Position numbers and translations under genes: made by a program. Below the pieces are notes generated by a model. That model was given only the letters and a program-made list of their open reading frames with translations, did no database searches and was not told the DNA's origin. From NCBI GenBank assembly GCA_052174015.1, contig JBQMXM010000004.1, positions 1-64,000 on the forward strand: DNA of 64,000 nt, in the 5' to 3' direction. This DNA is from JABCPO02 sp052174015 (GTDB taxonomy: Bacteria > Bacillota > Clostridia > TANB77 > CAG-508). Positions 18,215 through 25,791 of the stretch are shown here, one piece after another (position 1 is the stretch's first letter; the number at the start of each line of letters is the position of its first letter).

Positions 18215-18252
18215 CTAAGCAAACATATAATATATTTATTTGGTATATAATA

Positions 18253-18281
18253 ATTATAACTCTTTTTCTGTATTATGTCAA
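18253..18281 (-). promoter_or_regulatory. Consensus sigma-A promoter of family member A
   Basis: Perfect TTGACA (18276-18281), 17-bp spacer and perfect TATAAT (18253-18258) on the minus strand. Confidence 0.92.
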
Positions 18282-18405
18282 CTTTAGTAAAGCTATAAAA
18301 AATATAGAATATAGTCTTATAATAAACTGTATTCTACATTTTTTATTTTATATTTTATATTTATATTTATTTTTATCTTATTTTTATCTTTATATAATTA
18401 TACTT

Positions 18406-19245
18406 TTAAATTAAATACCCTAAAGACATTAAAAAATATGCAAATGGTGCTGTATATATTAAGCTATCTATTCTATCTAATATTCCGCCATGCTCTTTTA
18501 ATAATGTACCATAATCTTTCTTTTTAAAACTACGTTTAATACTTGATGCAAATAAGTCTCCAAGTTGTGATATAGCACTTAAAAATACTATTATTGGTAT
18601 TAATCTAATATAGTCTATTGAGATTTGTGTATTTAAATAATATGCTATAACAAATTTGTATAATATACTAAATATTACTGCAAATACTATTCCTGCAATA
18701 CTTCCTTCTACTGTCTTTTTAGGACTAATTTTTGTTAATTTATGTTTTCCAAATTTTGAACCTATTAAATATGCAAATGTATCTGTTGAACTTACAATTA
18801 CAAATAGTAATCCTAATTTAAAGTTTCCATTTTGTAAGTTGGATATTTTTAATAAGTATAATGGTAATGCTCCAATATATATATATCCAAGTATTGACAT
18901 TGCTATTTGCTGTATATTATATTTCATTTCTTTTATAATATTTATAATCGTAACTATACTCATTTGTAATATTATTATTGTTGATAAATATAGGTATAGT
19001 AAGTTTTTTTCAAGCTTATTATATGATATATACATAAATATTATTGATATTATTTGAAATATATATGAAATGTATTTTAAATATGTTTTATCTAAATCAA
19101 TACATTTAAAATATTCATCTGTTGCTAAAAACATTATTAATGCTGTAAATATATATACAATTATATTATTTGGTATTATTACCATTGCAATTAGTAATAT
19201 TAAATATAATAGCCCTATTTTACTTCTACTTAATAAATTTTTCAT
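18406..19245 (-). CDS. cdsA: Phosphatidate cytidylyltransferase
   Basis: CdsA makes CDP-diacylglycerol from phosphatidic acid and CTP in the membrane. The 279-residue protein has about eight membrane helices and the C-terminal family signature, here SPKKTVEGSIAG followed by KEHGGILDRIDSL with the metal-binding Asp residues. Its ATG overlaps the uppS stop by one base (TAATG), so the two are translationally coupled. The order frr-uppS-cdsA is the widely conserved Gram-positive arrangement. Confidence 0.95.
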   Translation of the reverse strand: MKNLLSRSKIGLLYLILLIAMVIIPNNIIVYIFTALIMFLATDEYFKCIDLDKTYLKYISYIFQIISIIFMYISYNKLEKNLLYLYLSTIIILQMSIVTIINIIKEMKYNIQQIAMSILGYIYIGALPLYLLKISNLQNGNFKLGLLFVIVSSTDTFAYLIGSKFGKHKLTKISPKKTVEGSIAGIVFAVIFSILYKFVIAYYLNTQISIDYIRLIPIIVFLSAISQLGDLFASSIKRSFKKKDYGTLLKEHGGILDRIDSLIYTAPFAYFLMSLGYLI

Positions 19246-19943
19246 TATCCTGCTCCAAATCTTCTATTTCTTTTACTAAATTCTTCATCTATTCTTTCTA
19301 AATCTTCTATATTAAAGTCTGGCCAATCTTTTTGTATAAAGAAAAATTCTGTATATGTTAATTGCCAAGGTAAGAAATTACTTAATCTTTGTTCTCCACT
19401 TGTCCTAATTAATATATCTGGATCTGGTATATCTTTTGAATATAGATTATCTTCTACTATTTTTTCGTCTATTTGTTCTAATGATAATTCTCCTTTTTTA
19501 ACTTTATCAGCTATTTTTTTGACTGCTTCTGTTATTTCTTTTCTTCCACCATAATTAAAACATAAGTTTAATTGCATACCATCTTTATCTTTTGTTTTGT
19601 TTTCAGACTCAATTTCTAATTTTTTTAATTCTTCTGATAAATTATCTTTTGTTCCTAAAAATTTAACTCGTATATTATGTTTTGCACTATTTTTTATTAA
19701 TTTTGCAAAATAAATTCTAAATAATCTCATTAAATAATCTACTTCTTCTTTTGACCTTTTCCAATTTTCAGTTGAAAAAATATATACTGTTAAATATTTA
19801 AGTCCCTTTTTTGCTGCTTGTTTTGCAACATTTTCAAGTGTTTGAGCTCCTTGTTTATGTCCAAGTTGTGGAGCCATCCCTTTTTTCTTTGCCCATCTTC
19901 TATTTCCATCTAATATAATAGCTATGTGATTTGCTTCTATCAT
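19245..19943 (-). CDS. uppS: Isoprenyl transferase (undecaprenyl diphosphate synthase)
   Basis: UppS builds the C55 lipid carrier for cell-wall synthesis by cis-condensation of isopentenyl diphosphate. The 232-residue protein has the catalytic HIAIILDGNRRWAKK at the N-terminus, FSTENWKRS, and the C-terminal DPDILIRTSGEQRLSNFLPWQ substrate motif. It overlaps frr by four bases (ATGA) and cdsA by one. Confidence 0.96.
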   Translation of the reverse strand: MIEANHIAIILDGNRRWAKKKGMAPQLGHKQGAQTLENVAKQAAKKGLKYLTVYIFSTENWKRSKEEVDYLMRLFRIYFAKLIKNSAKHNIRVKFLGTKDNLSEELKKLEIESENKTKDKDGMQLNLCFNYGGRKEITEAVKKIADKVKKGELSLEQIDEKIVEDNLYSKDIPDPDILIRTSGEQRLSNFLPWQLTYTEFFFIQKDWPDFNIEDLERIDEEFSKRNRRFGAG

Positions 19944-20485
19944 ACTGTTTTTATCTCCTTTTCTTTTACTGAGAATTTTTCTTCAATTATATTAATATAT
20001 TTATCTGTAAGTTTTTGAATTTGTTCTTCTTCTCTTTCTAAGTCATCTTGAGATATTTCCTTATTTTTTTCTTGCATTTTAGCTTCATCTATTGCTTCAC
20101 GTCTTACATTTCTAATTGCTACTTTTGATTTTTCTGTTAATTCTTTAATATTTTTAACGATTTCTAATCTTCTTTCTTGTGTTAATTCTGGAAATGCTAA
20201 TCTAATTACTTTTCCATCATTTTGTGGAGTTATTCCAATATTTGCTTCTATGATTGCTTTTTCTACTTGTTTTAATAATGTTACATCCCATGGTTGTACA
20301 ACTATTAATCTTGCTTCAGGTACTGATATTCCTGCAACTTGATTAATTGGTGTTAATACTCCATAATACTCTACGTTTATCCTATTTAGTATTGTAGGAT
20401 TTGCTCTTCCTGTTCTAATTTCTGAAAATTCTTGTACTAAATGATCTACAATATTTTTCATTTTATCTTCAAATTTACTATCCAT
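19940..20485 (-). CDS. frr: Ribosome recycling factor
   Basis: Frr splits post-termination ribosomes together with EF-G. The 181-residue protein is full length and shows the classical EIRTGRANP near residue 21, PWD and the C-terminal helical bundle with VRREAIDEAKM. Its stop is TGA, which shows TGA is not read as Trp here. The ribosome site is AGGAGAAA. A probable promoter is at 20512-20541. Confidence 0.97.
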   Translation of the reverse strand: MDSKFEDKMKNIVDHLVQEFSEIRTGRANPTILNRINVEYYGVLTPINQVAGISVPEARLIVVQPWDVTLLKQVEKAIIEANIGITPQNDGKVIRLAFPELTQERRLEIVKNIKELTEKSKVAIRNVRREAIDEAKMQEKNKEISQDDLEREEEQIQKLTDKYINIIEEKFSVKEKEIKTV

Positions 20486-20511
20486 AAATTATACTTTCTC
20501 CTTTACTTTTT

Positions 20512-20541
20512 ACTATACTTATTTTATATTTTTTTAACCAA
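20512..20541 (-). promoter_or_regulatory. Probable promoter of frr-uppS-cdsA
   Basis: Minus strand TTGGTT (20536-20541) and TATAGT (20512-20517) with an 18-bp spacer, about 27 nt before the frr start. The -35 is imperfect. Confidence 0.5.
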
Positions 20542-20580
20542 TATGTCCATACTTTAACACATTTTTTAGATTTATTTGTA

Positions 20581-21120
20581 TTAAAATATATTAATAATTC
20601 TAGGTATTATCCTATTAACATTATTACAATATTCTATATATTCTTCACCAAATTTTTTAATTAACCATTTTTCTTCTGTTAGTTTAAGTAATATTGTTAA
20701 AAATATATAAAATACTATTGGTAATATATATAGTAACAAGTTATTTATAGTTATTAATATTCCTGTAAATATAAATAGGAATGCTGAATATATTGGATTT
20801 CTAACTATTCCATATACTCCTGTTGTAACTAATTTTCCATTAGTTATTTCTTTACTTACATTTTGAACTATAACTGCATAAATCCAAAAAATTATTCCTA
20901 TTAAAATAGTAATTATTCCTAAACAAACTAAGATTTCTTTTAATATTGGTATAGTTATATATATACTTATATTTTTAAAAAACTCTACATATTTTACTAA
21001 ATATATTCCAAATACTGTTAAACTTAAACAAATTATAACATATACTGGACCTATTCCAAACATTGGTAAAGTATCATTTTTGGATACTTTTTTTAACTCT
21101 TCTTTTAGTTCTTTTCCCAT
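20581..21120 (-). CDS. Isoprenylcysteine methyltransferase-like membrane protein
   Basis: This is a 179-residue ICMT/phospholipid-methyltransferase-type membrane enzyme with about four helices. The family C-terminal core is present: GVYGIVRNPIYSAF and, near the end, EEKWLIKKFGEEYIEYCNNVNRIIP. The bacterial substrate is not known. Its start lies inside the 3' end of the P-type ATPase gene (16-bp overlap, AAAGGAT ribosome site), so the two are coupled. Confidence 0.82.
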   Translation of the reverse strand: MGKELKEELKKVSKNDTLPMFGIGPVYVIICLSLTVFGIYLVKYVEFFKNISIYITIPILKEILVCLGIITILIGIIFWIYAVIVQNVSKEITNGKLVTTGVYGIVRNPIYSAFLFIFTGILITINNLLLYILPIVFYIFLTILLKLTEEKWLIKKFGEEYIEYCNNVNRIIPRIINIF

Positions 21121-23807
21121 TTTTTATCCTTTATTCTAACTATAAATTTAATTAATTCTACTAATATATTTGGTATGATTATTAATATTATTAATGGTAA
21201 TATTAATGTTTTTGGTATTAATACTAGATTAAATATTCTTCTAAGTATTGGTATAAATATTACACTAAGCATTAATACTGTATTTAAAACTATACTTAAT
21301 ATTAGCAACCTATTTTTGAACATCCCTCTATATATAAATGAGTTTGTGTTATCTCTTACATTAAATGTATGTAATAATTCGCAAAGTCCTAATGTCAAAA
21401 ATGCCATTGTTTGTGCTGTTTGTACTTTTTCATTTTCATTTCCATACACAAGTCCTAATATGAATGATATATATGCTAATATTCCTATTAATACACCTTG
21501 ATATATAATTATTCTTGCAATTTTTTTATCAAATATCTTTTTACTCCTATTTGGTAATCTTTGCATAATACCTTGTTTTGCCTCATCTTCTGCAAGTGCA
21601 AGTGCAGGCAAGCTATCTGTTACTAAATTTATCCATAATATATGTATTGGTAATAATGGGATTAATACACTACTATTTATTGGTATATTTAATATTTTAA
21701 TAATCATATTTGTTGTTAATAGACAAATTAGTATCAATATTAATTCTCCAATATTTGATGATAATAAATATTGAATTGATTTTAATATATTATCAGAAAT
21801 TCTTCTTCCTTCTTTTACTGCATTAACTATTGTTGCAAAGTTATCATCTGTAATAATTACATCTGCTGCTTCTTTAGATACATCTGTACCTGTAATTCCC
21901 ATTGCACAACCTATTTGTGCATTTTTTAGTGCTGGTGCATCATTTACTCCATCACCTGTCATTGCAACTACATTATCTAAGTTTTGTAATACTTTTACTA
22001 TTCTAACCTTATGTTCTGGCGAAACTCTTGCAAATACTGCTATTGTATCAATTTCTTTTTCTAATTGTTCATCTGTCATTTGATTTAATTCACTACCTAG
22101 AATAACTCTATATTTACCATATACAATTCCAAGTTCACGACCTATTGCATTTGCAGTTAATGCATGATCTCCTGTAATCATAATTGTTCTAATTCCTGCA
22201 CTTTTACACACCTCTATTGCTTTTTTTGCTTCTTCTCTTGGTGGATCAATCATCCCAATTAAGCCCATAAATTCAAATTGATTATTATTTAATTTTTCTG
22301 ATACTTTTTTATCAATTTCTAATTCTCTTGATATTATTTCAGCTTTTCCAAAAGCTAATACTCTTAATGAATTTTTAGCCATCTCTGTATTTGTATCTAA
22401 TATATCTATATATTCTTTTTTAGATTTATCTAAAGTTGTTTTAGTTATTAATTCGTCTATTCCACCTTTTATATATGCAATATATTTTTTATCTTTATTA
22501 TCTTTATCATTTTTATCATTCTCATTTACATTTGTATTATCTTCAATTACAGTTACCATATATTTTTTGTCCGAATCAAATGGTATTTCATATATTCTTC
22601 TATTATTTAATATTTCTAAATATTTTTCTTTTCCTAAACATTTTAACACATAATCCAATAATGCTATTTCTGTAGGGTCCCCTATTTTTTCGTTTTTCTT
22701 TTCTAATGATATATTTGCATTATTACATAATATTAAGGAATTAAAGAAATCTTGTGTGTATTTTTGATCAATAAGTGCATGCCTTACAACAGTCATTTCA
22801 TTTTTAGTTAATGTTCCTGTTTTATCAGAACAAATAACTGTTGCATTTCCTAATGATTCTACTGCATGCAATTTTTTAACAATTGCATTTTTCTTAACCA
22901 TTTTTTGAATTCCTAATGCTTGTACAATTGTTGCAATAGCTGGTAATCCTTCTGGTATTGCTGCAACTGCTAGTGATATACTAATTATTAACATATCAAA
23001 AATTGGAATTCCTATCATTATACCTAATACAAAAATCATTATACAAATAATACCTGCAAATGTTGCTAAAGTTTTTCCTAAATGATTTAATTTTTGTTTA
23101 AGTGGTGTAATTACTTCTCTACTGTCTTCAAGCATTGTTGCAATTTTTCCAACTTCTGTATCCATACCAATATTTACAACAATTGCTTTTGCTCTACCAT
23201 ATGTAACTAAACTTGATGAATATACCATATTTTTTCTGTCTGCAAGTTCTGTATCTTTGGAAAGCACCATATCTATTTTTTCTACAGGTACTGATTCTCC
23301 TGTTAGACTTGATTCTATAACTTTTAAATTAACCACTTCTAACAATCTCATATCTGCAGATATATAATCTCCATCAAATAATTCTACAATATCTCCACAT
23401 ACAAGATTAGATGAATCTATTTTTACCATCTTTCCATCTCTAAGTACATTTTGAGTATGTCCTACAAGTTTTTTTAATGCTTCTTGTGCTTTTTCTGCTC
23501 TTAATTCTTGAAACAATCCTATTAATGCATTTATAAATACAATTGCTAGAATTATATATGTATTTAATATAACTTTACCTTCAAATGTATCTATAATACC
23601 AGAAATTATACTTGCAACTATTAATATTAATACTGTTAAATCTTTAAATTGATTTAAAAATTTAACAATTACTTTTTCTTTTTTTGCAGTTACTAATATG
23701 TTTTTCCCATATTTTTCTTGTCTTTTTTCTACCTCTTTACTACTTAATCCTAAAATACTACTATCTAATTTTTTAAATATTTGCTCTTTTTCTTCATCAA
23801 AATACAT
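21105..23807 (-). CDS. P-type cation-transporting ATPase (P2A, calcium-type)
   Basis: This is a roughly 900-residue P-type ATPase. It shows the actuator TGESVPVEK, the phosphorylation site SDKTGTLTKNEM, MITGDHALTA and the hinge TGDGVNDAPALK, with ten membrane helices in the 2-2-6 layout. PEGLPA in helix 4 and NLVTDSLPALALA in helix 6 fit the SERCA/PMR1 group, so calcium (or manganese) export is the best guess. The open frame extends to 23822, but GAGGT lies just before the ATG at 23807, so I start there (MYFDEEKEQ). It overlaps the ICMT-like gene. Confidence 0.93.
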   Translation of the reverse strand: MYFDEEKEQIFKKLDSSILGLSSKEVEKRQEKYGKNILVTAKKEKVIVKFLNQFKDLTVLILIVASIISGIIDTFEGKVILNTYIILAIVFINALIGLFQELRAEKAQEALKKLVGHTQNVLRDGKMVKIDSSNLVCGDIVELFDGDYISADMRLLEVVNLKVIESSLTGESVPVEKIDMVLSKDTELADRKNMVYSSSLVTYGRAKAIVVNIGMDTEVGKIATMLEDSREVITPLKQKLNHLGKTLATFAGIICIMIFVLGIMIGIPIFDMLIISISLAVAAIPEGLPAIATIVQALGIQKMVKKNAIVKKLHAVESLGNATVICSDKTGTLTKNEMTVVRHALIDQKYTQDFFNSLILCNNANISLEKKNEKIGDPTEIALLDYVLKCLGKEKYLEILNNRRIYEIPFDSDKKYMVTVIEDNTNVNENDKNDKDNKDKKYIAYIKGGIDELITKTTLDKSKKEYIDILDTNTEMAKNSLRVLAFGKAEIISRELEIDKKVSEKLNNNQFEFMGLIGMIDPPREEAKKAIEVCKSAGIRTIMITGDHALTANAIGRELGIVYGKYRVILGSELNQMTDEQLEKEIDTIAVFARVSPEHKVRIVKVLQNLDNVVAMTGDGVNDAPALKNAQIGCAMGITGTDVSKEAADVIITDDNFATIVNAVKEGRRISDNILKSIQYLLSSNIGELILILICLLTTNMIIKILNIPINSSVLIPLLPIHILWINLVTDSLPALALAEDEAKQGIMQRLPNRSKKIFDKKIARIIIYQGVLIGILAYISFILGLVYGNENEKVQTAQTMAFLTLGLCELLHTFNVRDNTNSFIYRGMFKNRLLILSIVLNTVLMLSVIFIPILRRIFNLVLIPKTLILPLIILIIIPNILVELIKFIVRIKDKKWEKN

Positions 23808-23994
23808 ATTACCTCGCATCACATTAATAAATTATACATAAAATTATATAATTATTTATTCTAATTTACAACATAGATTACATTAAGGTTATAATTTAAT
23901 TTTTAATGCAAATTATTACAAAAAAATACAATAAATATATAATAAATATACAAATAAATATTAAAACAATAGATTAAAATAATATATTAAAAAT

Positions 23995-24022
23995 AAAAAA
24001 GCAAGCAATAATATTGCTTGCC
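23995..24022 (-). terminator. Terminator after family member B
   Basis: Minus strand GCAAGCAAT-ATT-ATTGCTTGC followed by six T, about 35 nt past the stop of the 24057 gene. The same stem recurs almost exactly at 25019-25041. Confidence 0.9.
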
Positions 24023-24056
24023 TAATTAATTAAATATTTAATAATTCAAATAATTT

Positions 24057-24887
24057 TTAAGATTTATCTAGAATTTTTAAATTTAAAAACGCTATAATAT
24101 TCTCTATTAAGCTTTTATCTAGTATATTAAATACATTATTTACTGAATATTTCTGTAAATATTTAATGTTATTCATGTTAATATACTTGATAGAATCTGA
24201 AGAAGTATTTTCAATATATTTTATATTTTCCTGTGCTTCTTGATATGTATTTAAACTCCAAATTTTACCTGAAACATCATTAAATATATATTTTAATTTT
24301 TTATACTTTTCTTCATCTTTAACAGACCATGAAACTAACTGTTTAGCACATTCTAAAGTTACTAATTCTTCTTGCAACATTGTTATTAATATATTACGTA
24401 CATAATCATTTTCATATTTCTTTTTTATTATATCAGTAAAAAATGAAATCTCTAAAATTTCTACTCCATTCCATTTAGACTTATTTTCATTATTAATGAT
24501 TATTTCTGAATCATATATATTTTTTTCTAAATCTCTTTTGAATTTTGTAAAATTCTCAGTATTTACAGTATAACCCAAACTCTTTTTTAAATATTCATAA
24601 CGAATTATTAATCTTTTATCCATAAATTCCATATAACCTTCAGGTTTTTTAAAATAGAACCGATATAATATATTTAAAAAATGATTCTTTCTTTTCATTA
24701 ATTTTCTAAAATATAAAGAAACATCTTTACTCCATTCTTCATCAAAATATTGATTAAATGTTTTGATGTTCTTTTCATAATTCTTTTCTGCATTTTTAGA
24801 AAATGAATATATATCATCTTCATAATCAATCAATTCATATGCTAACATATATATAGCTAACTTCTCAGTCAAATTTTTCCCGTTCAT
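24057..24887 (-). CDS. Unrecognised protein, paralogous family member B
   Basis: This 276-residue cytoplasmic-looking protein resembles its neighbour at 25069 across about 150 residues. Shared positions include YELIDYEDD versus EELIMYEDI, a Lys-rich helix, EEWSKDVSLYFRKLM versus KTWNKDEYQYFNELM, then KKPEGYMEF versus EKPNGELEF, and LGYTVNTENF versus LGYTIKAEYI. It keeps a C-terminal about 120 residues absent from 25069. No known domain is recognised. It has its own promoter, leader hairpin, AGGAGG ribosome site and terminator. Confidence 0.6.
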   Translation of the reverse strand: MNGKNLTEKLAIYMLAYELIDYEDDIYSFSKNAEKNYEKNIKTFNQYFDEEWSKDVSLYFRKLMKRKNHFLNILYRFYFKKPEGYMEFMDKRLIIRYEYLKKSLGYTVNTENFTKFKRDLEKNIYDSEIIINNENKSKWNGVEILEISFFTDIIKKKYENDYVRNILITMLQEELVTLECAKQLVSWSVKDEEKYKKLKYIFNDVSGKIWSLNTYQEAQENIKYIENTSSDSIKYINMNNIKYLQKYSVNNVFNILDKSLIENIIAFLNLKILDKS

Positions 24888-24918
24888 TTTTCCTCCTATC
24901 AGAAAACAATATTAATTA

Positions 24919-24930
24919 GTATCCGCATAC
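24919..24930 (-). promoter_or_regulatory. Leader hairpin upstream of family member B
   Basis: Minus strand GTAT-GCGG-ATAC: a shorter stem but the same GCGG loop and the same place (31 nt before the start) as in family member A. Confidence 0.5.
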
Positions 24931-24977
24931 CATTGTTTACTTTAATATATATTTATAGAAATTTTATTTATATAATT

Positions 24978-25006
24978 ACTATACTACTTTTCATATATTA
25001 TGTCAA
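24978..25006 (-). promoter_or_regulatory. Sigma-A promoter of family member B
   Basis: TTGACA (25001-25006), 17-bp spacer, TATAGT (24978-24983) on the minus strand. It begins TTGACATAATA like the promoters of members A and C. Confidence 0.85.
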
Positions 25007-25012
25007 TCTTTT

Positions 25013-25042
25013 AAAAAAGGCAAGCAATAATATTGCTTACCT
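25013..25042 (-). terminator. Terminator after family member C
   Basis: Minus strand GGTAAGCAAT-ATT-ATTGCTTGCC then six T. It ends 6 nt before the -35 of the next gene's promoter. Confidence 0.9.
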
Positions 25043-25068
25043 TAACAAAAATAAAAGATAGTTTAGCT

Positions 25069-25542
25069 TTAATTTTCTCTCCTTATATTAGAAATAAATA
25101 CAATATTTGTAATTATTATATTTTCTAATTTATCATCTGGATCAACTTTCATAATTAAGGCTCCATCAAAATTTGATTTTATTAAGAGTTTTTTTAGCTT
25201 TGGAATATATTCTGCCTTTATAGTATATCCTAGTGTTTCTTCTATATACTTAGCAGGGAGTAATACACTTTTATTTTCAAACTCTAATTCTCCATTTGGT
25301 TTTTCTCCCAAAATGCTACAATTTATCTTTAATAAGTTCTTCTTTTCCTTCATTAATTCATTAAAATATTGATATTCATCTTTGTTCCAAGTTTTTTTAG
25401 AATATTCTCTAAATTTTTTAACTTTTTCTCTGTACCTTTTCTCTTCTTGTTGTGAAAAATTTCCCTTAATATCTTCATACATAATCAACTCTTCAGCTAT
25501 AATATATATAATTAAAGCTTGTTTTATCTGATTTATTTTCAT
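25069..25542 (-). CDS. Unrecognised protein, paralogous family member C (short)
   Basis: This is the short member of the family, about 157 residues. The open frame reaches 25581, but a GGAG site lies just before the ATG at 25540-25542, and the conserved leader hairpin would fall inside the coding region if the upstream start were used. I therefore start at MKINQIKQ. Its whole length matches the N-terminal two thirds of the gene at 24057, and it stops after a predicted strand (NIIITNIVFIS). It could be a natural short form or a truncated copy. It has its own promoter and terminator, and a copy of the repeated 16-base box lies upstream. Confidence 0.6.
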   Translation of the reverse strand: MKINQIKQALIIYIIAEELIMYEDIKGNFSQQEEKRYREKVKKFREYSKKTWNKDEYQYFNELMKEKKNLLKINCSILGEKPNGELEFENKSVLLPAKYIEETLGYTIKAEYIPKLKKLLIKSNFDGALIMKVDPDDKLENIIITNIVFISNIRREN

Positions 25543-25568
25543 AATTTTTCTCCAACTAACAATACTAA

Positions 25569-25584
25569 GTTGTGCCTCCACAAC
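25569..25584 (-). promoter_or_regulatory. Conserved leader hairpin upstream of family member C
   Basis: Minus strand GTTGTG-GAGG-CACAAC, 26 nt before the start codon. It differs from the 18199-18214 hairpin only in one loop base. The loop GAGG resembles a ribosome site, so it may also decoy or regulate initiation. Confidence 0.7.
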
Positions 25585-25622
25585 CTAAGCTAGCTTAACA
25601 TCATATTATACTTTAATATATA

Positions 25623-25651
25623 CTATTATATTAGTTTCAATATTATGTCAA
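25623..25651 (-). promoter_or_regulatory. Promoter of family member C
   Basis: TTGACA (25646-25651) on the minus strand, with TAATAG at 17 bp or TATAAT (25625-25630) at 15 bp. Confidence 0.75.
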
Positions 25652-25680
25652 CATAACATTTAAATGACAAAAAGATATAA

Positions 25681-25696
25681 TGTAGAAAACACAAAC
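25681..25696 (-). promoter_or_regulatory. Repeated 16-base box, copy 1
   Basis: Minus strand GTTTGTGTTTTCTACA, 29 nt upstream of the -35 of family member C. One of four near-identical copies at the same distance from promoters. Confidence 0.7.
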
Positions 25697-25754
25697 AAAA
25701 AACAAAACTATACCATTAGATAATATATTGTTTTATATTATTAATAGTATAGTT
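25695..25754 (-). terminator. Terminator after the mTERF-like gene
   Basis: Minus strand AACTATAC with further pairing TATTA/TAAT, then GTATAGTT and a T-rich tract (TTGTTTTTTG). It ends where the 16-base box begins. Confidence 0.7.
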
Positions 25755-25791
25755 AATTATATTTATATATTTAAATAGTTATATATATTTT

